Shown here: piece by piece, positions 1 through 9,152 of the stretch | How the letters are laid out: each line of letters starts with the position of its first letter | Numbering within the stretch: position 1 is the first letter of the stretch | NCBI RefSeq assembly: GCF_016025255.1 | Contig: NZ_CP065592.1 | Location: 911,122 to 975,121, forward strand | Origin: Sphingosinicella flava | Lineage (GTDB): Bacteria > Pseudomonadota > Alphaproteobacteria > Sphingomonadales > Sphingomonadaceae | Direction of reading: 5' to 3' | Length of the DNA: 64,000 bases | The notes under the pieces: model-generated | Database searches by the model: none | Seen by the model: the letters and a program-made list of their open reading frames with translations, nothing else | What the model was told of the DNA's origin: nothing | Translations under genes and position numbers: made by a program

Positions 1-939
1 GACCGGCAAGCGGTCCGGCGCGAAGGTGCGGAGGCCCGCCCATTTCCGCTCCACCGCCTCGATCCGCCAATCGACGACGTTCGCGAGGCTCTCGATAGCG
101 CGGGCGACATCCATCTCCTCGGGCGCCGAATCGCAGGGCGGGCACGGCGTTTCATCATGCGGGCTGAGCCACAGCCGCCCGCCTGCTTCCGGCTTGAAAT
201 AGAAACGCTCCCGGGCGTCCATGACGAGCGGGAGGGCCGAAGGCGCCGGGGGATCGACGCGCAGCTGGATCATTGTCCGGCGATAGGGCTGGAGGCCGAC
301 CTGTCTCACGCCTGCCATGGCGGCAACCTCATCCGCCCAGGCCCCGGCGGCATTGACGAGAATGCTCGCTCGCGCCGTGCCGTCGCGCCATTCGAGATGC
401 CACGCGCCTCCCCGCCGTTCCGCCCCCGTCAACCGCGCGCCGGCCGCCAATCTTGCTTCGCTGCGGCGCGCTGCCCGCAAATAGGCATTGTGAAGCGCAG
501 CCACGTCGATGTCCCGGCAGTCCGGCTCCGCGAGGCCGGCATCCCAAGCGCGGCGGAGGCCCGGGATCGCGCATTGGAGCGCCGCACGGCCTTGCCTGTT
601 CAATTTCACGGGGCCGCCGCCGAACGTCCTTTCGATTCCCGCGAGCGCCTCATGCCCATTCTCGTCCGCAATGATGAGGCATCCGCGCGGGTGAAGGAAG
701 GAGCCGTCGTGAAAAGCCTTGGGCGGCGACTCCAGAAACGGTCCCGATGCAGTCGTCAGCGGCTGGATGAGCGGACCGCCATAGGTTTCGGACCAAAAGG
801 CAGCGGACCGGCCGGTGGCGTGATATCCGGGCTGCGCCTCCGCTTCGAGCAGCAGAACCGAACAGTGAGGCGCGATTTCGGCGGCAAGGCTCGCGCCCGC
901 AATGCCCGCCCCGACGATCGCGACGTCATAATGCGTCAT
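1..939 (-). CDS. FAD-dependent oxidoreductase (DAO family), 3' end cut by window
   Basis: 313 codons are visible from an ATG at 939; the C-terminus lies beyond the window start. Residues 2-18 read THYDVAIVGAGIAGAS, the GxGxxG dinucleotide-binding strand of a Rossmann FAD domain, followed by an acidic strand end (LLLEAE). Arrangement and length fit the DAO family (glycine oxidase or amino-acid dehydrogenase like), which oxidises amines or hydroxy acids with FAD. The substrate cannot be told from sequence. Its start overlaps the stop of the upstream hydrolase gene by 4 bases (ATGA), so the two are probably translated from one mRNA. Confidence 0.85.
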   Translation of the reverse strand, partial: MTHYDVAIVGAGIAGASLAAEIAPHCSVLLLEAEAQPGYHATGRSAAFWSETYGGPLIQPLTTASGPFLESPPKAFHDGSFLHPRGCLIIADENGHEALAGIERTFGGGPVKLNRQGRAALQCAIPGLRRAWDAGLAEPDCRDIDVAALHNAYLRAARRSEARLAAGARLTGAERRGGAWHLEWRDGTARASILVNAAGAWADEVAAMAGVRQVGLQPYRRTMIQLRVDPPAPSALPLVMDARERFYFKPEAGGRLWLSPHDETPCPPCDSAPEEMDVARAIESLANVVDWRIEAVERKWAGLRTFAPDRLPV

Positions 940-1871
940 GACGCCGCGTGCCGGTCCAGAAAAGCGTCGATGCGATGCATGGCAGCGAGCCTGACCGGGT
1001 CGTCCTCCCGCAGGATTTCATGCGCCGAATCGAACAAGGCAAGCTCGGCATTGGGGAGCAATCGCGCCGCTTCGCGAATGGCGCGGGTGTCGACCAGCCT
1101 GTCCCGGTCGGTCGCCAGAATGAGCAGGGGGATACGGACCGCTTTCAATGCGCCAGGCGTCGATGCCGCCATGGAGCGATAGGCGGCCGCCACCCAATCC
1201 CAGGTGGGAATGCCAAGGTCGTAGCCCGGCTGCCTTCCATGCCACCATTTTTCATCGGCATAACGATCGGCGCTGGAGGTCAATCGATTCTGCCGCGCCG
1301 CTTTGCCCTCGATCGCCGCTTGGTAATCGCGCGCCACCGGAAACGACCCGCGTCCTATTTTCTGGAAAAATCGCGCAAGCCGCGCGCTCAACCAGCCGGG
1401 CAGGAGCCCTGTATTGATGCCGATCATCGGCGCGACCAGCACGGCTGCCGCGAAAGGTGGACTTGCTTCAGCGAGCGCGCGAAGCAGCAAATGGCCGCCC
1501 ATCGAATGGCCGACCGCAACGTGCGGCCCGGGATGCGCGGCGATCCATTCTTGCGAAAAAACGGCAAGATCGTGGAGCAGCGGATCGAAACCCGCATCCG
1601 GGCTGGGGCCGCCATCTTTCCGGGACGCGCCCTGCCCGCGCCAGTCGAAACTGGTGATATGCCAGCCCCGCATGTGCCAATGATGCATCGCCTCGAGATA
1701 TTTCTCTATGAAGTCCCCGCGCCCGCCGAGGAAAAGCAGGCTTCCGCGCACTGGAACGTCTCTCGGAGGCGGCCAGTCCATGACCCGAAGCCGCCAGCCG
1801 TCAGGCGCCGTCCATGACGAGAATCGTGCGCCTTCCGGGTGAGCGCGCCTGTCGATCGGCGTAACCTGCAT
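936..1871 (-). CDS. Alpha/beta hydrolase, lysophospholipase-like
   Basis: 311 residues with the nucleophile elbow GHSMGG (Ser123), a C-terminal acid in LATDRDRLVD and a histidine in SAHEILRED, which make a plausible Ser-Asp-His triad. The fold and HSMGG motif match the monoacylglycerol lipase/lysophospholipase group (COG2267). There is no signal peptide, so it is probably cytoplasmic or membrane-associated. It is the first gene of a two-gene unit with the downstream FAD oxidoreductase (4-base overlap). The natural substrate is unknown. Confidence 0.85.
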   Translation of the reverse strand: MQVTPIDRRAHPEGARFSSWTAPDGWRLRVMDWPPPRDVPVRGSLLFLGGRGDFIEKYLEAMHHWHMRGWHITSFDWRGQGASRKDGGPSPDAGFDPLLHDLAVFSQEWIAAHPGPHVAVGHSMGGHLLLRALAEASPPFAAAVLVAPMIGINTGLLPGWLSARLARFFQKIGRGSFPVARDYQAAIEGKAARQNRLTSSADRYADEKWWHGRQPGYDLGIPTWDWVAAAYRSMAASTPGALKAVRIPLLILATDRDRLVDTRAIREAARLLPNAELALFDSAHEILREDDPVRLAAMHRIDAFLDRHAAS

Positions 1872-1921
1872 AGGATCAGTTACGGTTTTGAAAGCGGGCT
1901 CGTCTAGGGCATGACGCGCTT

Positions 1922-2389
1922 ATGGGGCACATCTCTTATCTTCTGCTCGGTCTTTTGATCGCCATGCTGATCGCCGCCGCGATCTGGGACTTGCGCAGCC
2001 GAACCATTCCGAACGGGCTCAATGCGGCGATCGCCCTTGCCGCAATCCCTTATTGGCTGTCGCTCGGCCTCTCCTTCTGGCCGGCAATGGCCGTCCAGGC
2101 CGGCATCGCCCTGCTCGTCTTCATTCTCTTCGCGATTGTGTTCGCCTTGGGCGCAATGGGCGGCGGGGACGTGAAGATGGTCGCGGCCGTCTCATTGTGG
2201 CTCGCCCCGGGCGCGACATTGACGATGCTGCTGGTCATGTCTTTGGCGGGCGGCGTCCTGACGCTCGTCATGGTCGCGGGCCATCATCTGACCAAGTCGC
2301 GGAAGCGTCTGGAAATCCCTTATGGCGTCGCGATCGCTTTTGCGGGCATTTGGGTGGTTGGCGAACGGTTTCTTAACCACTTTAGTTGA
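1922..2389 (+). CDS. cpaA: Prepilin peptidase CpaA (A24 family)
   Basis: 155-residue integral membrane protein with several hydrophobic segments. The two catalytic aspartates of A24 prepilin peptidases are visible: Asp23 in WDLRSRTIPN and Asp83 in the GGGDVK motif. It is the short form without the N-methylation domain, typical of CpaA/TadV. It should remove the leader from Flp-type prepilins after Gly, as in the two pilins at 60.1-60.5 kb. First gene of the Tad/Cpa cluster; no good ribosome-binding site is seen before this ATG. Confidence 0.93.
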   Translation: MGHISYLLLGLLIAMLIAAAIWDLRSRTIPNGLNAAIALAAIPYWLSLGLSFWPAMAVQAGIALLVFILFAIVFALGAMGGGDVKMVAAVSLWLAPGATLTMLLVMSLAGGVLTLVMVAGHHLTKSRKRLEIPYGVAIAFAGIWVVGERFLNHFS

Positions 2390-2434
2390 TGAATGGCCTC
2401 TTGAACCGGCGTTCGGTGTGGAGGCGTTAGCGTC

Positions 2435-3451
2435 ATGGATGTGAGGAAAGTCGTGCTTTTGGTGGGGGCGCTGGTCGTAGCCGCGATCACCGCCGTCATG
2501 GCCAAAAACATGTTTACCGGTGCCAGCGCGCCGCAAGCCCAGGCGACACCGATGGTGCAAGCCGGCCCGGAAGTGCTGGTCGCCACCAAGCATCTGCCGG
2601 TCGGCACGATCATCGACGCCGAATCGCTGCGCTTCCAACCCTGGCCCAAGGGCTTGGTGCAACCGGCTTATTTCACAAAGGAAAACGGCGCCGATCCGGC
2701 AAGCCTGCTCGGCACCGTCGTCCGGACGGAAATCACCGCGGGCCAACCGCTGACCCAGGGCGCGCTCGTGAAGCCTGGCGAACGCGGCTTCCTTGCCGCG
2801 GCACTCGGACCGGGCATGCGCGCCGTTACCGTCTCCGTTTCCGCGACGAGCGGCGTCGCCGGCTTCGTTTTTCCTGGCGACCGCGTCGACATCGTGCTGA
2901 CACAGGAAGTCCCGGGCGGCGGCGAGGGTCCGCCCCTCAAGGTCGCCGAGACCGTGCTGAGCAACGTCCGCGTTCTCGCCGTCGATCAAGCCACCAACGT
3001 TCAGGACGAAAATGGCGTCGCGACGCCGCGCACTGTATCCAATGTGACGCTCGAGACGACGCCGAAGATCGCCGAAAAGATCGCGGTGGCACAAACCATC
3101 GGATCGCTGTCGCTGTCCTTGCGCTCGATCGCCGACAATACCGCCGAATTGGAACGCGCCATCGCCGCGGGCGAAGTGGACGTGCCCGCGGACGGCGATG
3201 CCAAGGCGGAGCGCAAGATGATCCTCGCCGTGCAGAGCCGGCCGTCGGACAATAACACGACCTTCACGGTGGGCTCGGACGTCTCGCGCTACCAGCGCAG
3301 CAGCGTTCCGGCGAAGACGGCTTCGACGCCGTCCAGCAGCGCAGCGCCTGCGCCCGCGACCGGCGGCGCTCCGGCACCGCGTTCGAGCGGTCCGATCGTG
3401 CGGGTGGCGAGGGGCAACAATGTCACCGAAGTAGCGGTGGGGGTAAGGTGA
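2435..3451 (+). CDS. cpaB: Flp pilus assembly protein CpaB (RcpC)
   Basis: 338 residues: an N-terminal membrane anchor (residues 5-25), then a SAF-type beta-clip domain (about 45-110) with the family's VLVATKHLPVGTIID signature, and a low-complexity Ser/Ala/Pro tail. CpaB is a periplasmic partner of the outer-membrane secretin in Tad systems. GTGGAGG about 10 bases before the ATG is a reasonable ribosome-binding site. Its stop overlaps the GTG start of cpaC. Confidence 0.93.
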   Translation: MDVRKVVLLVGALVVAAITAVMAKNMFTGASAPQAQATPMVQAGPEVLVATKHLPVGTIIDAESLRFQPWPKGLVQPAYFTKENGADPASLLGTVVRTEITAGQPLTQGALVKPGERGFLAAALGPGMRAVTVSVSATSGVAGFVFPGDRVDIVLTQEVPGGGEGPPLKVAETVLSNVRVLAVDQATNVQDENGVATPRTVSNVTLETTPKIAEKIAVAQTIGSLSLSLRSIADNTAELERAIAAGEVDVPADGDAKAERKMILAVQSRPSDNNTTFTVGSDVSRYQRSSVPAKTASTPSSSAAPAPATGGAPAPRSSGPIVRVARGNNVTEVAVGVR

Positions 3452-4911
3452 GTATGACGAAGAGCAAGATCATGCGCGGAGCGCGTCTGCGCCTGCTTTG
3501 TGCGGCGATGCTGGCGACGGGCCTTACCGCCCTGCCCACGCCGTCATTGGCCCAACCGACCGCCGAACGCCCGGCGAACGATGTCACCCTGTCGGTCGGA
3601 ACCGGCCGCATGGTGCGCCTCGACGGCGCGATGACGGACCTTTTCGTCGCCAATGACGGCATTGCCGACGTCCAGGTCCGTTCGTCGAACCAGCTCTACA
3701 TTTTCGGCAAGGCAGCGGGGGAAACCACCGTCTACGCCACGAACGCGGCGGGCCGCGTCGTCTATTCCGCGAACGTCCGGGTCGGAACCAATATCGATTC
3801 GATCGGCAGCCTGTTGCAGACGGCCATGCCCGAAGCGCAAATCCAGGCCACGCCGATGAACGGCGTCGTGCTTCTCACGGGCACGGTCGCCGGACCCAAT
3901 GACGGCGCGGAAGCGGTGGATCTGGTCCAGGCATTTGTCGGTGACGGCACGAAGGTCATCAGCCGCCTCAAGACCGCGACGCCGCTCCAGGTGATGCTCC
4001 AGGTCAAGATCGCCGAAGTCAGTCGCAGCCTGGTGAAAAATATCGGCGTCAACCTGTTGAGCTCCGATTCGACCAGCGGCTTTCTTTTCGGGATTTCGCA
4101 GGGGCGGGACGGCGCGATTGCCGACGATCTTGGCAGTTTCAGCCAAATTCCCAACGGATCGACGATCGGGATAGGCGGTAATCTGCTCGGCCTCGACCTT
4201 CGTGCTACCATCGACCTTGCGGAAAATGACGGTCTCGTTACCACTTTGGCGGAGCCCAGCCTCACAGCCTTGTCCGGCGAAACGGCCAGCTTCCTCGCGG
4301 GCGGCGAATTTCCCATTCCGATTTCCCAAACATTAGGCGTCATCACCATCGAATATAAATCGTACGGCGTCGGCCTCGCCTTCACTCCGACCGTTCTCGA
4401 CAATGGACGGATATCGATGCGCGTCCGCCCGGAAGTGTCCGAGCTGTCGAACGAAAACAGCATCGACCTGAACGGCTATGAAGTGCCCGCGATCACAACC
4501 CGCCGCGCTGAAACCACGGTAGAGCTGGGCTCGGGCCAGAGCTTCATGATCGGCGGCTTGCTGCGCAACACGAACACGAATTCGATCCAAAAAGCGCCCT
4601 GGCTGGGTGACCTGCCGATCCTCGGCGCGCTGTTCCGCTCGAATAATTTCCGACGGGCGGAAACCGAGCTGGTGATCATCGTCACGCCCTATCTCGTGAA
4701 GCCCGTCTCGGGGCGCCAGATTGCCCTGCCGACCGATGGGCTCACCACGCCCAACGATCCGCAACGCGTGCTTCTGGATCTCCAGACGACAGGCCAGTCC
4801 GGCGCCCAGCGGCCGGTTCCCATCATGACGGCGCCGCAAACCGTTGCTCCTGCAGCTGCTCCCGCCACCGCACCGGGCGCGGCGGTGCAACCCGGCTTCA
4901 GCTTCAATTGA
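3448..4911 (+). CDS. cpaC: Tad secretin CpaC (RcpA)
   Basis: 487 residues with a signal peptide ending near SLAQ, an N-terminal pilus-formation domain (about 45-115, VGTGRMVRLDG), a BON-like stretch (VVLLTGTVAGPNDG), and a C-terminal secretin domain. The secretin block ends with EVPAITTRRAETTVELGSGQ and a GGLLR segment followed by LPILGALFRS. It forms the outer-membrane channel for the Flp pilus. Translation may start at GTG 3448, overlapping the cpaB stop, or at ATG 3454. Confidence 0.93.
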   Translation: MSMTKSKIMRGARLRLLCAAMLATGLTALPTPSLAQPTAERPANDVTLSVGTGRMVRLDGAMTDLFVANDGIADVQVRSSNQLYIFGKAAGETTVYATNAAGRVVYSANVRVGTNIDSIGSLLQTAMPEAQIQATPMNGVVLLTGTVAGPNDGAEAVDLVQAFVGDGTKVISRLKTATPLQVMLQVKIAEVSRSLVKNIGVNLLSSDSTSGFLFGISQGRDGAIADDLGSFSQIPNGSTIGIGGNLLGLDLRATIDLAENDGLVTTLAEPSLTALSGETASFLAGGEFPIPISQTLGVITIEYKSYGVGLAFTPTVLDNGRISMRVRPEVSELSNENSIDLNGYEVPAITTRRAETTVELGSGQSFMIGGLLRNTNTNSIQKAPWLGDLPILGALFRSNNFRRAETELVIIVTPYLVKPVSGRQIALPTDGLTTPNDPQRVLLDLQTTGQSGAQRPVPIMTAPQTVAPAAAPATAPGAAVQPGFSFN

Positions 4912-4940
4912 GCGGTACGGCTTTTCAGAGGAATATGATT

Positions 4941-5588
4941 ATGTCCCGCATCATCGCATCGGCAGCCGTCGCCACCGCCGCATCCTTGCTGACCGGCTGT
5001 TCGGCCGACAAGGCAGGCCTGCCGACCAACCGCAGCGTCTATTCGATCCATCAGCCGGTCGTGCAACGAACCGATTACGTCCTTGACTTGGCCCAAAGCG
5101 GCTCCGGCCTGCCCCAGGCGGAGGCCGATCGCCTTGCCGCCTGGTTCGACTCCCTACGCCTGGGTTATGGCGATGCCATCCATGTCGATGGCGGCTATGG
5201 CGCGGAAACAGCCCGCGCCGATGTCGCGCGCGTCGCGGGGGATTACGGCCTGATGCTGAGCGACGGCGCGCCGGTCACGGCGGGCACCGTTCAGCCCGGC
5301 TCAATTCGGGTCATCGTCAGCCGCACGACGGCAAGCGTGCCGGGATGCCCCGACTGGCGCTACGCCGCGACGCCCGGCGGCCAGATTTCGACGCCGCCCA
5401 ATTTCGGCTGCGCGATGAATTCCAATCTGGCGGCCATGGTCGCCGATCCGAACGATCTCGTTCTGGGTCAGCCCGGCGCCCCGTCCGGCGATAGCGCGAC
5501 CGCGGCAAAGGCGATCAAGGCCTATCGCACCGCGCCTCCGACCGGTGCCGGGGGCCTGGATGAGACCAGCACGAAGGGGGGCAATTGA
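4941..5588 (+). CDS. cpaD: Pilus assembly lipoprotein CpaD
   Basis: About 215 residues with a lipoprotein signal and lipobox LTGC, and the CpaD-family pattern of an early Arg/Tyr-rich strand, a tail near NFGCAMNSNLAAMVADPNDL and a conserved SVPGCPDW segment. CpaD supports secretin localisation in Tad systems. I place the start at ATG 4941 because AGAGGA at 4927-4932 is then 8 bases away; an in-frame TTG at 4908 and an ATG at 4935 are less well placed. The stop overlaps the cpaE ATG (TGATG). Confidence 0.9.
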   Translation: MSRIIASAAVATAASLLTGCSADKAGLPTNRSVYSIHQPVVQRTDYVLDLAQSGSGLPQAEADRLAAWFDSLRLGYGDAIHVDGGYGAETARADVARVAGDYGLMLSDGAPVTAGTVQPGSIRVIVSRTTASVPGCPDWRYAATPGGQISTPPNFGCAMNSNLAAMVADPNDLVLGQPGAPSGDSATAAKAIKAYRTAPPTGAGGLDETSTKGGN

Positions 5589-6853
5589 TGAACGCGCCTT
5601 TTCCACGGGGATCGCTGCGCGATCCGTTCACCGCTTTCGTATCCGACGAAGCGACCGCCGAAATCCTGCGGAGCGTCGCCACCGAACAGGGCTGGCAACA
5701 GGAGAAGGTCAACAAGGGTGGCCTGCGCAATGCCGTCCAATCGCTGTCGGTTTCTGCAAGCCCAAGCATCCTGTTCGTCGACCTTTCGGAATCGGCGGAT
5801 CCGCTGAACGACATCAACGCGCTTGCCGAAGTCTGCGAGCCGGGCACCGTCGTGATCGCAGCAGGAACGGTCAACGACGTACGGCTCTATCGCGACCTTA
5901 TCGCCAGCGGCATCCAGGATTATCTGCTGAAACCGTTCACCGCCGATCAGGTTAGGGACACGCTTGCCCAGGCACAGCTCACGCTTGCCGGTCCGCGCGT
6001 CAACGATGCAACCCAGGATCGGCCGCATGTCGTGGTGGCCGTGACCGGCGTCCGCGGCGGCGTGGGGGCCTCCACGATCGCTTCCTCTATTGCATGGCTG
6101 ATGGGAGAATCGCTGGCGCGCTCGACCGCCCTGCTCGATCTCGACATTCATTTCGGCACCGGCGCGCTCGCCCTCGATCTGGAACCCGGCCGCGGCCTGA
6201 CCGACGCGATCGAAAATCCAAGTCGCATCGATGGCTTGTTCATCGAGCGAGCGATGGTCCGCGCGGGCGATAAGCTCTCCGTCCTTTCAGCGGAAGCGCC
6301 GATCAACCAGCCGATCCTGACCGACGGTTCCGTTTTCTTCCAGCTTCAGGAAGAGATGAAGAATGCATTCGAGACCACGGTCCTCGATCTGCCGCGCGCG
6401 ATGCTGATCCAGCATCCGCATCTGGTGAACGATGCGCATGTCGCCATCGTTGTCGTGGAATTGACCCTCGCGGCCACGCGCGACGCCATCCGCATTCTGG
6501 CCTGGTTCAAGGCTAACGCGCCGCAGGCGCGGGTCGTGGTCGTCGCCAATCGCGTCGCCGCGCCCGCCGCGCAGGAAATCAGCCGGAAGGATTTCGAGCA
6601 GTCGATCGAACGCAAGATCGACGTCGTCATTCCGCTCGACCAAAAGGCGGCGGCAACGGCCGCGAAGCTCGGCCAGCCCCTCGCGCGCACCAAAGGCAAC
6701 GCCAAGATCACCCAGCCGTTCAACCGGCTGCTGGCGTTGACCGTCAGCACGGTCGACGATGGCGAGGAAGGCGGCGCGCCGACCCAGAAGTCATTGCTCG
6801 GAAACCTCAAAACCCTGATGGCCAAGCGGCCGAAGGAAAAGCAGGCCGCTTAA
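5588..6853 (+). CDS. cpaE: Pilus localisation ATPase-like protein CpaE (TadZ)
   Basis: 421 residues. The N-terminus (about 10-125) is a receiver-like domain ending GIQDYLLKPFTADQV. A MinD/ParA-like domain follows with a deviant Walker A, GVRGGVGAST at about residue 152, which lacks the usual GK[ST] lysine, as is typical of TadZ. It places the Tad machine in the cell. The next gene is tadB only 12 bases downstream, so the cpaF/tadA ATPase gene that normally follows cpaE is absent here. Confidence 0.92.
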   Translation: MNAPFPRGSLRDPFTAFVSDEATAEILRSVATEQGWQQEKVNKGGLRNAVQSLSVSASPSILFVDLSESADPLNDINALAEVCEPGTVVIAAGTVNDVRLYRDLIASGIQDYLLKPFTADQVRDTLAQAQLTLAGPRVNDATQDRPHVVVAVTGVRGGVGASTIASSIAWLMGESLARSTALLDLDIHFGTGALALDLEPGRGLTDAIENPSRIDGLFIERAMVRAGDKLSVLSAEAPINQPILTDGSVFFQLQEEMKNAFETTVLDLPRAMLIQHPHLVNDAHVAIVVVELTLAATRDAIRILAWFKANAPQARVVVVANRVAAPAAQEISRKDFEQSIERKIDVVIPLDQKAAATAAKLGQPLARTKGNAKITQPFNRLLALTVSTVDDGEEGGAPTQKSLLGNLKTLMAKRPKEKQAA

Positions 6854-6865
6854 GGAACAAGGGAC

Positions 6866-7840
6866 ATGCCCATTCTTCCAGTCGTCATTTTCGGCTTGGT
6901 GTTGATCGGCGCGGTCGTGCTGATCTTCGCCATCAGCGGGCCATCGCCCGCCAAAGTGCAGAGCCGGCGGCTGGAAGAGTTGCGCGAACGGCACAGCCGG
7001 TCGGCTGAAATCACCACGCAGGCGCAGATGAAGAAGTTGATGGCGTCGCGGAAAACGAGCGCCATTGACGGTCTTGCCACCAGCCTTATGCCGAATCCGG
7101 CGTTGCTTCGTCTGCGTCTGTCGCGCACCGGCAAGAATTGGACTCTCGGCCAATATATGACGGCCTGCGCCGGTATCGGCATGTTCGTGCTCTTCATTCT
7201 GACGGTGCGGGGGGCGCCTTTCTTCCTGTCCCTGCTTATCGCGATCATGGCCGGTCTTGGCCTTCCCCATTTCATCGTGGGAAAGATGATCAACCGTCGC
7301 GTCGCGCAATTCACATCCAAATTTCCCGATGCGATCGAACTCATGGTCCGCGGCCTTCGCTCCGGTCTTCCGATATCGGAAACGCTTGGCATTGTTGCGT
7401 CGGAGGTACCGGCGCCGGTATCCACCGAATTCCAAAATGTTTCCGACAAGATGAAGATCGGCCGGACGATGGAGCAGGCCTTGCAGGAAACCGCCGACCG
7501 GCTTGGCACGCCCGAATTTCAATTTTTCGTCATCACGCTCGCGATCCAGCGCGAAACGGGCGGAAACCTCGGCGAGACGCTCGCCAATCTGTCCGACGTG
7601 CTTCGCAAGCGCGCGCAGATGAAGCTCAAGATCAAGGCGATGTCGTCGGAGTCCAAGGCGTCCGCGATCATCGTCGGCGCTCTTCCGTTCATCGTCTTCG
7701 GTATCATCTTCATGCTCAACCCGGGCTATATGGGCGGCTTCTTCAGCGAACCCCGGCTGATGATCGCCGGCAGCGTCGGTCTTGGCTGGATGGGGATCGG
7801 CGTGTTCATCATGGCCAAGATGGTCAGTTTCGAGATCTGA
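6866..7840 (+). CDS. tadB: Tad inner-membrane platform protein TadB
   Basis: 324 residues with an N-terminal membrane segment, a type II secretion F domain (about 145-270, FPDAIELMVRGLRSGLPISE) and two C-terminal membrane helices. The sequence RETGGNLGETLANLS is characteristic of the family. TadB and TadC form the inner-membrane core on which the secretion ATPase acts, but no gene for that ATPase lies in this cluster. The gene starts 12 bases after cpaE and ends 10 bases before tadC. Confidence 0.92.
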   Translation: MPILPVVIFGLVLIGAVVLIFAISGPSPAKVQSRRLEELRERHSRSAEITTQAQMKKLMASRKTSAIDGLATSLMPNPALLRLRLSRTGKNWTLGQYMTACAGIGMFVLFILTVRGAPFFLSLLIAIMAGLGLPHFIVGKMINRRVAQFTSKFPDAIELMVRGLRSGLPISETLGIVASEVPAPVSTEFQNVSDKMKIGRTMEQALQETADRLGTPEFQFFVITLAIQRETGGNLGETLANLSDVLRKRAQMKLKIKAMSSESKASAIIVGALPFIVFGIIFMLNPGYMGGFFSEPRLMIAGSVGLGWMGIGVFIMAKMVSFEI

Positions 7841-7850
7841 GGCTTTAGGA

Positions 7851-8843
7851 ATGGCACCCACCAATCCCACATTGCTCGGCGTCGATGTGATGATGATCGC
7901 GACAGCTTTGTCGGCGGTCGCCACTTTCGCCGTGCTTGTCGCTCTTTATGCCGCGACCACGGTCCGCGATCCGATGGCAAAGCGGGTGAAGGCACTGAAC
8001 GAGCGGCGCGAGCAGCTCAAGGCGGGCATCATCGCCTCCACCTCCAAGCGCCGAAAGAAGATCACCAACCACAACGAAGCGGCCGACAAGGTCCGGTCGA
8101 TCCTGAGCTCGTTCAAGATGCTCCAGGACGAACAGGTGGAAAAGGCGCAGAAGAGCCTGCTTCAGGCGGGGATCCGGTCGAAGGATCTCGCCTTCGTCGT
8201 CATCTTCGCGCGCCTCGTCTTGCCCATTGTCGTGGGCGGCATCGTGATCGTGGGCGTCTACCTTCTCGACTGGTTTCCAGACTGGGGCGGCTTCAAGAAA
8301 TATGCCTTCGTCGCGGGCGCGCTGATCGGCAGCTATAAAGCGCCCGACATGTTCCTGAAGAACAAGATCACGAAGCGCAGCCATGCCATTCGCAAGGGCC
8401 TGCCAGACGCGCTCGATCTGCTCGTCATCTGCGCCGAGGCCGGCCTCACCGTGGACGCCGCCTTCGCCCGCGTCGCGAAGGAGCTTGGCAAGGCCTACCC
8501 CGAGCTGGGCGACGAATTCGGCCTCACCTCCATCGAACTCGGCTTCCTCACCGAACGGCGCCAGGCGTTCGAGAACCTTTCAAACCGCATCGACCTCGAG
8601 GCGGTGCGCGGCGTCGTCACCACGATGATCCAGACCGAGAAATACGGCACGCCGCTCGCCAGCGCGTTGCGCGTCCTGTCCGCCGAATTCCGCAACGAAC
8701 GGATGATGCGCGCGGAAGAGAAAGCGGCGCGGCTTCCCGCGATCATGACGGTTCCGCTCATCCTCTTCATCCTGCCGGTGTTGTTCATCGTCATCCTGGG
8801 CCCGGCGGCCTGTTCGATTTCGGACAATTTCATCAACCGCTGA
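7851..8843 (+). CDS. tadC: Tad inner-membrane platform protein TadC
   Basis: 330 residues from ATG 7851; upstream in-frame codons overlap tadB and are unlikely. It has an N-terminal membrane helix, a basic cytoplasmic stretch, two hydrophobic helices near 120-165, a type II secretion F domain (about 185-310, LPDALDLLVICAEAGLTVDA) and a final membrane helix. It is the usual partner of TadB. It is the last recognisable pilus gene of the cluster; the TadE/TadF minor pilins usually found after it are missing. Confidence 0.92.
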   Translation: MAPTNPTLLGVDVMMIATALSAVATFAVLVALYAATTVRDPMAKRVKALNERREQLKAGIIASTSKRRKKITNHNEAADKVRSILSSFKMLQDEQVEKAQKSLLQAGIRSKDLAFVVIFARLVLPIVVGGIVIVGVYLLDWFPDWGGFKKYAFVAGALIGSYKAPDMFLKNKITKRSHAIRKGLPDALDLLVICAEAGLTVDAAFARVAKELGKAYPELGDEFGLTSIELGFLTERRQAFENLSNRIDLEAVRGVVTTMIQTEKYGTPLASALRVLSAEFRNERMMRAEEKAARLPAIMTVPLILFILPVLFIVILGPAACSISDNFINR

Positions 8844-8909
8844 TTGAGGGGAACCGGAAGGCAGCATTGCCGATTGTCTCAGCGGATAATCTGCGCGGAG
8901 ACTGACGCC

Positions 8910-9152
8910 ATGATCGCTTTCACGCTCACCGAATGGGTCATCCTGCTCCTCGTCTTCCTGCTCGGCCTCCTCATCGGCATGTCGATGACGGCGGGCGGCA
9001 AGTGGAAGCGCCGTTACCGTGCCGAAACGGCGCGGCGCGAGGAGCTTGAGACCGAAAATACGCGCCTTCACCGCGACGCCCGGGAAATGGACTCGCTTCG
9101 GCACAGCGCGGCCAGGGCACCGCTACGGCGCGACGACGAGCGGCCGCTCTAA
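8910..9152 (+). CDS. Small membrane protein with one TM helix and a charged tail
   Basis: 80 residues from ATG 8910, with GCGGAG 9 bases upstream. One strong hydrophobic helix at residues 8-30 is followed by an Arg/Glu-rich, probably helical tail. I do not recognise a family. It follows tadC on the same strand by about 66 bases, so it may share the pilus transcript. Its stop overlaps the stop of convergent ppdK by 4 bases. It could be a small structural or scaffold protein; no function can be assigned. Confidence 0.6.
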   Translation: MIAFTLTEWVILLLVFLLGLLIGMSMTAGGKWKRRYRAETARREELETENTRLHRDAREMDSLRHSAARAPLRRDDERPL

